Of a DNA stretch of 32,276 nucleotides, positions 7,531-14,081 are shown piece after piece; positions within the stretch are counted from its first letter, which is position 1; each line of letters opens with the position of its first letter. The DNA is from Hydrogenophilales bacterium. GTDB taxonomy: Bacteria; Pseudomonadota; Gammaproteobacteria; Burkholderiales; Thiobacteraceae. The DNA lies in assembly GCA_016235775.1 (NCBI GenBank), contig JACRIU010000062.1, positions 1-32,276 on the forward strand. Direction: 5' to 3'. Below the pieces are notes generated by a model that was not told the origin of the DNA, made no database searches, and saw only the letters and a list, made by a program, of their open reading frames with translations. Position numbers and translations under genes: made by a program.

Positions 7531-7552
7531 TTTGTTGCAAATTTGCAACAAA
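7531..7552. promoter_or_regulatory. Perfect 22-bp palindrome between lipS2 and the FadL-type gene
   Basis: The 11-bp half-site TTTGTTGCAAA is followed directly by its exact reverse complement, with no spacer. It starts five bases after the lipS2 stop and lies about 35 bp upstream of a candidate -35 box. Its AT-richness, lack of loop and lack of a T-run argue for a protein-binding site rather than a terminator. The regulator is unknown. Confidence 0.55.
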
Positions 7553-7564
7553 CTAAATGATGAA

Positions 7565-7616
7565 TAGTCCATCCGGACTAGAAAATTTGCCGGTAAATAA
7601 AAGCTTGTTGTATGAT
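7565..7616 (+). promoter_or_regulatory. Candidate promoter and inverted repeat for the FadL-type gene
   Basis: A TTGCCG -35-like box (7587-7592) and TATGAT -10 box (7611-7616) are separated by 18 bp. Just upstream is the inverted repeat TAGTCC-N4-GGACTA (7565-7580), a candidate operator next to the -35 box. The implied 5' leader is about 70 bases to the ATG at 7692. Confidence 0.45.
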
Positions 7617-7691
7617 TCCCACCACAAAACGCTAATATCAAGCGTAGAAATTCAGTTGTTTTATAAAGTACAAACCAAAGGAGAACTCCCG

Positions 7692-8912
7692 ATGCGTATC
7701 AATAAATTGGCCGGCGCGCTGGCTATTGCAGGTCTTGCGACTGTTTCCGGCGCCGCGTTTGCCACGAATGGTTATTTTTCTCATGGCTATGGCATGAAGG
7801 CTAAGGGCATGGCTGGCGCGGGAATCGCGTTTGGTCAAGATGCGTTGGCGGCGGCCACGAATCCGGCGAACATGGTGCTGGTGGGTGATCGTTTGGATGT
7901 GGGCCTGGATTGGTTCCGTCCGCAGCGTTCGACAGTAACCGGGACGGTAACTCACGATGGAAATGGCAAGGAAGATTTCTTCATTCCAGAGTTTGGCTAC
8001 AACAAAATGCTAAACCAGAATATGTCGCTTGGCGTTTCGGTTTTTGGCAATGGTGGGATGAATACCCAATACAACAGCTACAATGCCACGGCTGGCGTGT
8101 TTGCTTTTGGTTCGGGGGATCCGGTAGGCGTTGATTTGTCGCAGCTTTTTATTTCGCCGACCTTCGCGATGAAGATAAATGATGTCCATTCTGTTGGTGT
8201 TTCACTGAATGTGGCCTATCAACGCTTCAAGGCATATGGTTTGAGCGGTTTTAATGTCGCAGCCCAAACATCTGCTGTTGGTAGCGTTACCGACAACGGT
8301 TACGATAATTCGTGGGGTTATGGCGCGCGTATCGGTTGGACCGGTAAGCTCAACGCTGATTGGACAGTGGGCGCCACTTACCAAACCCGTACCCACATGG
8401 GTAAGTTTGATAAGTACAAGGGGCTATTTGCCGAACAAGGCGACTTCGATATTCCAGCGAATTTCGGCTTTGGCGCCGCTGTTAAGATCACCCCTAGCTT
8501 GACCGCCGCTGTCGATTTGATGCGCATTCAGTATGGCTCTGTTAAAGCAATTTCGAATACCAATGCTCAGGGCGGTTTGCTCGGCGCCAACAACGGTTCG
8601 GGTTTCGGTTGGACAGATCAGACTATTTTTAAACTGGGCTTGTCTTATGAATACAGCAAGAACCTGACCTTGCGCGCGGGCTGGAATAGTGGCGAAACGC
8701 CATATGATCCAGGCCAAACTCAGTTCAACACACTCGCTCCCGCAGTTGTAGAAGACCACATTACATTGGGCGGGACTTGGACGCTCGACAACAAGAGCGA
8801 GATATCTGTCGCTTATATGCACGCATTTAGCAACCAAGTGTCGGGTACTAACACCATGACGAACCGTATGTATCAAGATTCTCTCGGCGTCTCCTACGGC
8901 ATGAAGTTCTAA
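7692..8912 (+). CDS. FadL/OmpP1-family outer-membrane channel
   Basis: This 406-residue protein has a typical signal peptide (MRINKLAGALAIAGLATVSG, cleavage after AAFA). Its mature start is TNGYFSHGYGMKAKGMAGAG, matching FadL/TodX channels in which this N-terminal segment plugs the barrel. NPANMV follows, and the C-terminus is a terminal beta strand ending in Phe (LGVSYGMKF). FadL proteins pass hydrophobic molecules across the outer membrane. The frame extends upstream to 7557, but the AAAGGAG site and the signal peptide fix the start at 7692. It has its own promoter region and a strong terminator, so it is transcribed alone. Placement beside sulfur-oxidation genes invites the idea of uptake of hydrophobic sulfur, but that is inference. 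Confidence 0.85.
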   Translation: MRINKLAGALAIAGLATVSGAAFATNGYFSHGYGMKAKGMAGAGIAFGQDALAAATNPANMVLVGDRLDVGLDWFRPQRSTVTGTVTHDGNGKEDFFIPEFGYNKMLNQNMSLGVSVFGNGGMNTQYNSYNATAGVFAFGSGDPVGVDLSQLFISPTFAMKINDVHSVGVSLNVAYQRFKAYGLSGFNVAAQTSAVGSVTDNGYDNSWGYGARIGWTGKLNADWTVGATYQTRTHMGKFDKYKGLFAEQGDFDIPANFGFGAAVKITPSLTAAVDLMRIQYGSVKAISNTNAQGGLLGANNGSGFGWTDQTIFKLGLSYEYSKNLTLRAGWNSGETPYDPGQTQFNTLAPAVVEDHITLGGTWTLDNKSEISVAYMHAFSNQVSGTNTMTNRMYQDSLGVSYGMKF

Positions 8913-8940
8913 ACCAAGAAAGTTCACTAGTAAGCTAGAA

Positions 8941-8977
8941 AAGGGCTGAAACTTAACCGTTTCAGCCCTTTTTCTTT
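8941..8977 (+). terminator. Rho-independent terminator after the FadL-type gene
   Basis: A perfect 12-bp stem, AAGGGCTGAAAC (8941-8952) and GTTTCAGCCCTT (8959-8970), has a 6-base loop and a run of Ts to 8977. Confidence 0.93.
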
Positions 8978-9016
8978 TACCCGCTCGGATGAGATTCCAT
9001 TCCTCATGGAAGAAAA

Positions 9017-9907
9017 ATGAAACGAATAGTCGCGCTGCTTTGTTTTTTTCTTTGGTCGCCGTTCGCGCTGGCGCTTTCCCCCTATATCCAAGCCAATAAA
9101 GTGCCTGGCGCCGAGCTGAAGGCGGTGATGGCGGCGGTGGAGGCTAAGCTGCAAGCGGAAGGCTTCAGCGTGGCGGGACGGCACACGCCGGGTGGTGTTC
9201 CCGGTCACGGCGTGGTGGTGGTGACCGACAAGGGCTTGCTGGATGCGATTCGCACTATGGGGGGCATGGCGATTATCGGTGCGGGTATTCGCGTGGGTGT
9301 GAAGAGCGACGGCACAGTGTCTTACATGAATCCGGAGTACTGGTACCGTGCCTATTACCGCAAGGACTATTCCAAAGCCGAAAGTGCCACGAAAGCGGTA
9401 CAGGAAAAGCTCGCAAAGGCCTTGGGCGCGGGCAAAGGCTTTGGCGGCGATGTAGATGCCGCCGACTTGCTCACCTATCGCTACATGATCGGCATGGAGC
9501 GTTTCGATTCCGACAAGAACGAGCTTAAAACCCATGCCTCGTTCGAGGCGGCGGTGAAGACGGTGCAGGATAATCTCGCCAAGGGCGTGGCGCATACCGG
9601 CAAAGTGTATGAAGTGATCATGGCGGACAGGAAGCTCGCGGTGTTCGGCGTCGCGATGAATGACGCCAAACATGGCGAAGGCTGGTGGGTAAAGAAAATC
9701 GGCTCCGATCACATCGCGGCGCTGCCGTGGGAGATCGTCATCGTCAACGGCAAGGTTTCCGCCCTGTATGGCCGCTACCGCACGGCCCTGGGCTGGCCGA
9801 CGCTGGGCATGGGCACCTTTATGTCGATCTCGGACCATCCCGACACGACGGCGGAAATGCTCACCGCGGTGGCCGGGGGGAAGCGGGAGAAATTCAGCGC
9901 GTTTTAG
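9017..9907 (+). CDS. Secreted protein of unknown function, first of two tandem paralogs
   Basis: This 296-residue protein has a clear signal peptide (about residues 1-20, ending FALALS), so it should be periplasmic or exported. I do not recognise a characterised family. Two alpha/beta repeats seem present: an N-terminal half with an amphipathic helix (AVMAAVEAKLQAEGF) and a hydrophobic GHGVVVVTDKG strand, and a C-terminal half with FEAAVKTVQDNLAKG and a similar strand VSALYGRYRTALG. This layout resembles two DUF302-like units, but I am not sure of that. The protein downstream is clearly related: both share YMxGMExF, KVY, VFGVAM, LPxEI and ALYxRxRxA. No Cys-based metal motif or catalytic signature is seen. 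Confidence 0.85.
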   Translation: MKRIVALLCFFLWSPFALALSPYIQANKVPGAELKAVMAAVEAKLQAEGFSVAGRHTPGGVPGHGVVVVTDKGLLDAIRTMGGMAIIGAGIRVGVKSDGTVSYMNPEYWYRAYYRKDYSKAESATKAVQEKLAKALGAGKGFGGDVDAADLLTYRYMIGMERFDSDKNELKTHASFEAAVKTVQDNLAKGVAHTGKVYEVIMADRKLAVFGVAMNDAKHGEGWWVKKIGSDHIAALPWEIVIVNGKVSALYGRYRTALGWPTLGMGTFMSISDHPDTTAEMLTAVAGGKREKFSAF

Positions 9908-9969
9908 CGCAAGGCGTATCTCAGGCATGCTTGCAAAGCGCAGAAGCTTTAAGACCCCGTTTCTTTTTC

Positions 9970-9985
9970 TAGTACATTTGTACTA
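9970..9985. promoter_or_regulatory. 16-bp near-perfect palindrome upstream of the second paralog
   Basis: The sequence is TAGTACA-TT-TGTACTA, with perfect 7-bp arms around a 2-base centre, in an AT-rich stretch about 70 bp before the ATG at 10057. The geometry suits a dimeric repressor or activator site. It implies that the second paralog can be regulated separately from the first. Confidence 0.4.
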
Positions 9986-10056
9986 TCATTTCGAAAGTCA
10001 TAGCGAAGGGCTAAGCGCAAGAATTTCTCTGGATTCAAATAACAAAGGAGGCTGGA

Positions 10057-10986
10057 ATGTTTAAATTTCTCAAACAGATGACTATCGCCATATTTACCCT
10101 GGCATGCACGAGCGCTTGGGCGCTGGCGGCGGATGATGTGCTGAAACCCTTTGTACTGGGGTCAACCAGCGCGGGCGCGGTGGCGGATAAAGCCGAGGCG
10201 GCTAAGGCTGCGTTGACGGCCGAGGGCTTTGCGGTGGTAGGCGCTTATTCTCCCTATCCCAATACAACAATCATCGTCGTCACCAACGATGAGTTGAAAG
10301 CGAACGCCGCAAAATCCGAGCATGGCGGCTTCGGCGCGATGCAGCGGGTGTCGGTGTCGAAGGCGGGCAATGACGTGCAAGTGGCGTACACCAACCCGGT
10401 TTACATGGCCAACGCATATCGCATGGCGGGCGACCTGAAGGGCGTGTCGGCGAGTATGGCCAAGGCGCTGGGGCGTGTCGAGGAGTTCGGCGCGAAAGGC
10501 CTGACACCTGCCAAGCTGCGCAAATACCACTACATGTTCGGCATGGAATATTTTAATGAACCGAGCGAATTGGCCGAACATAAGAGTTACGAAGATGCGG
10601 TGAAAGCGGTCGAAGCCAATCTTGCCACGGGCGCCGCCGGCGTGACCAAGGTTTATCGCATCGACATTCCGGGCAAGAAAGAGAGCGTGTTTGGGGTGGC
10701 GATGAAGGGCAAGACTGACGCCGATAAGTTTATGGACGATAAGTACATCATGAGCGAGATCGATTTCAAGGATATCAAATCGGCGGCGCACTTGCCCTAT
10801 GAAATCCTCGTGTCGGGCAACAAGACCTACGCGCTCTATGCGCGGTTCCGGATTGCGGCCAGTTTCCCGGATCTGTCCATGATGGGTGACAATAGCTTCA
10901 TGCGAATCATGGATTCCCCGGAAGCGATCCGCAAGGCGCTGACGCTGGCGGCAGGCGGAAAGTATGAGGGCGCTAGCTGGAAATAA
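10057..10986 (+). CDS. Secreted protein of unknown function, second of two tandem paralogs
   Basis: This 309-residue protein has a signal peptide (about 1-24, ending AWALA) and is a clear paralog of the product encoded at 9017-9907. Shared landmarks include the helix AKAALTAEGFAVVG, the strand TTIIVVTNDEL, NPVYMANAYR (NPEYWYRAYYR in the first copy), YMFGMEYF, SYEDAVKAVEANLATG, ESVFGVAMKG and the ALYARFRIAASFP strand. Function is unrecognised. A strong AAAGGAGG site (10044-10051) sits 5 bases before the ATG, suggesting high expression, and the gene ends with a terminator at 11015-11046. Similarity between copies looks moderate, indicating an old duplication with divergence rather than a recent copy. 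Confidence 0.87.
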   Translation: MFKFLKQMTIAIFTLACTSAWALAADDVLKPFVLGSTSAGAVADKAEAAKAALTAEGFAVVGAYSPYPNTTIIVVTNDELKANAAKSEHGGFGAMQRVSVSKAGNDVQVAYTNPVYMANAYRMAGDLKGVSASMAKALGRVEEFGAKGLTPAKLRKYHYMFGMEYFNEPSELAEHKSYEDAVKAVEANLATGAAGVTKVYRIDIPGKKESVFGVAMKGKTDADKFMDDKYIMSEIDFKDIKSAAHLPYEILVSGNKTYALYARFRIAASFPDLSMMGDNSFMRIMDSPEAIRKALTLAAGGKYEGASWK

Positions 10987-11014
10987 TCGCCTTAGCTTAG
11001 CTGCAGAAAGCCGA

Positions 11015-11046
11015 CAGCCTATCCGTGATGCGGATGGGCTGTTTTT
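11015..11046 (+). terminator. Rho-independent terminator after the second paralog
   Basis: The stem is CAGCCTATCCG (11015-11025) and CGGATGGGCTG (11031-11041), with one T-G wobble and a 5-base loop, followed by TTTTT. Confidence 0.85.
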
Positions 11047-11145
11047 ATGTGGGTGGGCTCTCCATGCCGAATCGAAATAGGGCTCAATTTTCTTTGAATA
11101 TGGCCGATAAATACGGATATTGTCTGATTTTCCATTGGATTCACC

Positions 11146-11976
11146 ATGGCCGATTCCCCCGCCAGACCCCTACCCGACGTGCAAGCCATGCTGCGCCAGT
11201 TGCGTGAGAGCTATCTCGCCGAGTTGGACGGCAAGCTGGGCGATCTCGAATCCGATCTGCTGGCGCTGGAGCGCAATGAATATTTCTCCGATGTGTTCGA
11301 ACGGGCGTACCGCAAGGTGCATTCCCTCAAAGGCAGCGCCGGCTCGCATGGTCTGCCCATCCTCTCAAAGATTTGCCACCAACTCGAAGAGCATTTAAAC
11401 CTGTTCTCGAATACCCCGGCGAAACCGCCCCGCGAAATGTCGGATCGGTGTTTGGCGCATATCGATTTGATGCGCAAAGCGCGAGACCAGGCGCAGGCGG
11501 GGGGCGAACACTTCAACGATATCGAAGATGAGTTGAGCGCGCTGCGCACCCTGTTGCTGGGGGAGAGGTATAGCGTGCTGATCGTGGAAACGTCCAAGGT
11601 CAATATCAAACTCTGCACCCAAATCATGAAGCGCTATCCGGTGCAGGTAACGGTCATGGATAACGGCTATCAAGCGCTGGAACACCTGCTCCAGCAAAAA
11701 TATCATCTGCTGATCACCGGCTTGGAAGTGAAGATGCTGAATGGCCTGGCGCTGGTCGCGGCGGTGCGCATGAGCGCGCGCGGCAACCAGGATATGCAGG
11801 CGATTCTGCTTTCCTCCTCCAAGCAGCCGCCGTTCAAGCGCAATGTCGATCCGAATTACATCGTGCCGCGCGATAGCAAGTTCGCTGAGAATTTGGGGCA
11901 GGCTATCGATTGTTGCATCGCCGCGTTGCGCGGAAAAGAAACTCAGGCGGTTACGCCAGTGGGAACAGAGCACTAA
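11146..11976 (+). CDS. Hpt domain fused to a degenerate receiver domain
   Basis: This 276-residue cytoplasmic signalling protein has two domains. Residues about 15-135 form a histidine phosphotransfer (Hpt) bundle with the motif KVHSLKGSAGSHG and phospho-acceptor His59. Residues about 142-265 follow the receiver fold (YSVLIVETSKVNIKLC, then NGYQALEHLLQQKYHLLITG), but key residues are lost. The acidic pair is E148-T149, the phospho-acceptor Asp position is Gly192, and the conserved Lys-Pro near the end reads Pro-Arg. So it probably receives or relays phosphate through His59 while the receiver serves for binding. No partner kinase is adjacent. No strong ribosome-binding site precedes the ATG at 11146, so the exact start is uncertain. 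Confidence 0.8.
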   Translation: MADSPARPLPDVQAMLRQLRESYLAELDGKLGDLESDLLALERNEYFSDVFERAYRKVHSLKGSAGSHGLPILSKICHQLEEHLNLFSNTPAKPPREMSDRCLAHIDLMRKARDQAQAGGEHFNDIEDELSALRTLLLGERYSVLIVETSKVNIKLCTQIMKRYPVQVTVMDNGYQALEHLLQQKYHLLITGLEVKMLNGLALVAAVRMSARGNQDMQAILLSSSKQPPFKRNVDPNYIVPRDSKFAENLGQAIDCCIAALRGKETQAVTPVGTEH

Positions 11977-12000
11977 GTCAAAACATCAAAGGCGTTTTCA

Positions 12001-12094
12001 GCCACGAATTAACACGAATTTACACGAATAAAACCGGGATACGATAGGCGGGTGGATTGAACTTTATTCGTGAAAATTCGTGTTAATTCGTGGC
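12001..12094. repeat. Inverted repeat with tandem arms (ACACGAATTT theme)
   Basis: Two 29-bp arms (12001-12029 and 12066-12094) match at all but one base as reverse complements. Each arm is three copies of a 10-bp CACGAATTAA/ACACGAATTT unit. The 36-base loop is unique. It lies between the convergent Hpt-receiver and iclR genes, where it could act as a bidirectional transcript end. The same theme recurs at 21286-21401. Confidence 0.92.
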
Positions 12095-12153
12095 AAAAGT
12101 TTTTACTCTTGCTTGAAGTGACACGGTTTGTGTATCCGTGCTTGCAACGGTTT

Positions 12154-12921
12154 TTAACGCGCCCGATAGCCCAGCGCGTGGGAGATTTGCGCTGCCGCCT
12201 CCTTCACTTTCTTTGGCCAGATCTTTTCGTGCCGATCCACCGGGGCCGAGATCGACAGGCCCGCGATCAGCCTGCCTTCCGCGTCGCGGATGCCGGCGCC
12301 GATGCAGGCCACCCCTTTTTCCGCTTCTTCATTGTCGAAGGCATAGCCGTTTTTACGAATTTTGGCCAACTCCTCGCACAAGGCTTGGGGCCGGGTAATG
12401 GTGTGTTCGGTGTAGGCCGGCAGGCCGGTGCGTTTGGCGTAGTCCAGCGCGGCGGCGTCCCCTGCATCGGCGAGAAATACTTTACCGACCGCGGTGATAT
12501 GCATCGGCGCGCGCGCGCCGACCAGTTGCACCACGCGCATCATCGATTGGCCGCTGGCGGTGCGCTCCACATACACCATTTCGTCGCCTTGGCGCAGACT
12601 GAGGTTGACCGTTTCGCCGATGTCCTGATGCAGCGCTTGCATGTAAGGCAGCGCCTCGCGCCGGATATCGAGGCGGGCGCGCACCAGGTTACCCAACTCC
12701 AGCAGCTTCAAGCCCAGGCGATAGGCGCCGCCGTCGAGTTTGTCCACCAAACCTTTACCCACCATCACATTCAGAATGCGGTGCGCGCTGGAAGGATGCA
12801 GGCCCGCCTGCTGCGCCAGCACTTTCAGGCTGGCCGGCTGCGCATGCCTTGCGAGCAAATCGAGCAGGGTCATCATGCGGTCGATGACTTGAATCGAAGA
12901 TTTGGTTTCTGCCTCAGACAT
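12154..12921 (-). CDS. IclR-family transcriptional regulator
   Basis: This 255-residue protein has an N-terminal winged helix-turn-helix (about 10-75: IQVIDRMMTLLDLLARH, LKVLAQQAGLHPSSAHRILN) and a C-terminal IclR effector-binding domain (about 80-250). The latter contains APMHITAVGKVFLA and the GVACIGAGIRD stretch typical of the ligand pocket. IclR proteins bind small organic acids and repress or activate adjacent catabolic operons. It is transcribed away from lutABC, with about 260 bp between the starts, and is the obvious candidate to control lutABC and perhaps the TRAP/glycerate genes further on. The effector could be lactate, glyoxylate or pyruvate; the sequence does not say which. Confidence 0.93.
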   Translation of the reverse strand: MSEAETKSSIQVIDRMMTLLDLLARHAQPASLKVLAQQAGLHPSSAHRILNVMVGKGLVDKLDGGAYRLGLKLLELGNLVRARLDIRREALPYMQALHQDIGETVNLSLRQGDEMVYVERTASGQSMMRVVQLVGARAPMHITAVGKVFLADAGDAAALDYAKRTGLPAYTEHTITRPQALCEELAKIRKNGYAFDNEEAEKGVACIGAGIRDAEGRLIAGLSISAPVDRHEKIWPKKVKEAAAQISHALGYRAR

Positions 12922-12940
12922 GCATCATGGCTTTCCAAAA

Positions 12941-12976
12941 TTTCATATTACAAAATTCTATTCCATATTTTCAAAA
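12941..12976. promoter_or_regulatory. Candidate operator region upstream of iclR
   Basis: Two similar AT-rich direct repeats, TTTCATATTACAAAA (12941-12955) and TTCCATATTTTCAAAA (12961-12976), are spaced exactly 20 bp apart, about two helical turns, in an AT-rich island 20-55 bp upstream of the iclR start. This would suit IclR autoregulation or divergent control of lutA. A TTTCATTATG/GAAATATGAG stretch before dctP (about 16410-16430) is loosely similar. Confidence 0.35.
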
Positions 12977-13020
12977 GCACAAGCCCGGCGTAGACTGGGC
13001 CGAGCTTGCTGAAAAAACAT

Positions 13021-13145
13021 TTTCACCGCGGAGGACGCGGAGGACGCAGAGTAAAGCAAAAGCATTCCACCGCTGGGGATGCACAGGTAAGCATAGTAAA
13101 TTTGTTTGGGTTTTCCTCCGTGTCCTCCGCGTCCTCTGCGGTGAA
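13021..13145. repeat. Inverted repeat with tandem arms (CGCGGAGGA theme)
   Basis: The left arm (13021-13052) begins TTTCACCGCGGAGGACG and the right arm (13115-13145) ends CTGCGGTGAA. Both are built of 9-bp CGGAGGACG units and are close reverse complements. The 62-base loop differs from that of the 6273-6356 copy. It lies between the divergent iclR and lutA genes, about 35 bp before the lutA start. Confidence 0.9.
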
Positions 13146-13180
13146 GGATTTTGACTGATCGAACAAGACCGGGAATACCC

Positions 13181-13918
13181 ATGCGCGTCGGACTCTTTGT
13201 TACCTGCCTTGTGGATTTGATGCGGCCGTCGATCGGTTTTGCCACGCTGCGGCTGTTGGCGCATGCGGGATGCGACGTGATCGCGCCGGAGCAGCAAACG
13301 TGTTGCGGCCAGCCTGGTTATAACGCGGGAGATCATACGGCCGCGCGCGAGTTGGCGATCAAGCTCGCGCTTGAATTCGCCGATTGCGATTATGTCGTGG
13401 TCCCTTCCGGTTCCTGTGCAGGCATGATTCGCGTGCATTATCCGGCGCTCTTCCCCGATGATTCCGAGCCGGCGCGCCGCGTGCGCGCCTTGGCCGCGCG
13501 CACCTACGAGTTGACCGATTTCTTGGTCAACATCGCCAAGCTGCAAGATGTGCCGGGCCGCTTCAGCGGCAAGCTCACCTATCACGACTCCTGCTCCAGT
13601 CTGCGCGAGTTGGGGGTGAAACACCAGCCGCGCGCCTTGTTGGCGCGCCTGCCCGATGCGACGCTGAAGGAAATGGCGCAATGCGAGACCTGCTGCGGTT
13701 TCGGCGGCGCGTTCTCGGTCAAATTCAGCGAGATTTCCAGCCGCATGGCCGACAACAAAGCGCGTCACATTCATGCCAGCGGCGCGAATACGGTGGTGGC
13801 GGGCGATCTGGGTTGCCTGCTGAATATCGAGGGCCGCTTGCGGCGCATCGGCGATCACGCCACGCGCGTACTGCACATCGCCGAAGTGCTGGCGGGAGAC
13901 GAAGGGGAAGTGCCATGA
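13181..13918 (+). CDS. lutA: LutA/LldE-like lactate-oxidation Fe-S protein (CCG domains)
   Basis: This 245-residue protein has two CCG (cysteine-rich) domains, with motifs TCCGQPGYN near residue 40 and CETCCGFGGAFS near 170. These are typical of LutA/LldE and related to GlpC/HdrB iron-sulfur binding. With LutB and LutC it forms a membrane-associated L-lactate dehydrogenase that yields pyruvate. The frame runs back to a TTG at 13151, but ATG 13181 gives the family's usual N-terminus MRVGLFVTCLVDLMRP. The ribosome-binding site is weak (GGGAAT). It is the first gene of lutABC, and an inverted repeat separates it from lutB. Confidence 0.92.
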   Translation: MRVGLFVTCLVDLMRPSIGFATLRLLAHAGCDVIAPEQQTCCGQPGYNAGDHTAARELAIKLALEFADCDYVVVPSGSCAGMIRVHYPALFPDDSEPARRVRALAARTYELTDFLVNIAKLQDVPGRFSGKLTYHDSCSSLRELGVKHQPRALLARLPDATLKEMAQCETCCGFGGAFSVKFSEISSRMADNKARHIHASGANTVVAGDLGCLLNIEGRLRRIGDHATRVLHIAEVLAGDEGEVP

Positions 13919-13933
13919 ATTTTAAAAAACCGC

Positions 13934-14066
13934 TTGCCACAGAGGTCACAGAGGGCACAGAGAAAAGCACGAAAGATTCAGGGTGCCAAACTTACCCTAC
14001 CGGCAAGCGACGTACGACACTAAAACCACTGTTTTTCCTCCGTGATCTCTGTGACCTCTGTGGCAA
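13934..14066. repeat. Inverted repeat with tandem arms (CACAGAGGT theme)
   Basis: The left arm (13934-13965) contains TTGCCACAGAGGTCACAG and a third unit. The right arm (14034-14066) is the near reverse complement, ending ACCTCTGTGGCAA. The unit is 9 bp, CACAGAGGT. It lies inside lutABC, between the lutA stop and the lutB start, ending 15 bases before the lutB ATG. The same theme recurs at 17663-17791. Confidence 0.9.
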
Positions 14067-14081
14067 ATTGATTTTTTCAAG

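Noticed and set aside
7557-7691. N-terminal extension of the FadL-type protein
   Set aside because: It would place 45 residues before a perfect signal peptide and overlaps promoter elements; the ribosome-binding site is at 7682.
8927-9928. Antisense frame over the first secreted paralog
   Set aside because: The plus-strand frame has a signal peptide and a paralog next door; the antisense product is His/Arg-rich and begins beyond the real gene.
12070-12993. Plus-strand frame opposite iclR
   Set aside because: The minus strand encodes a complete IclR protein with HTH and effector domain; the plus frame is rich in His, Gln and Arg without motifs and starts inside a repeat.
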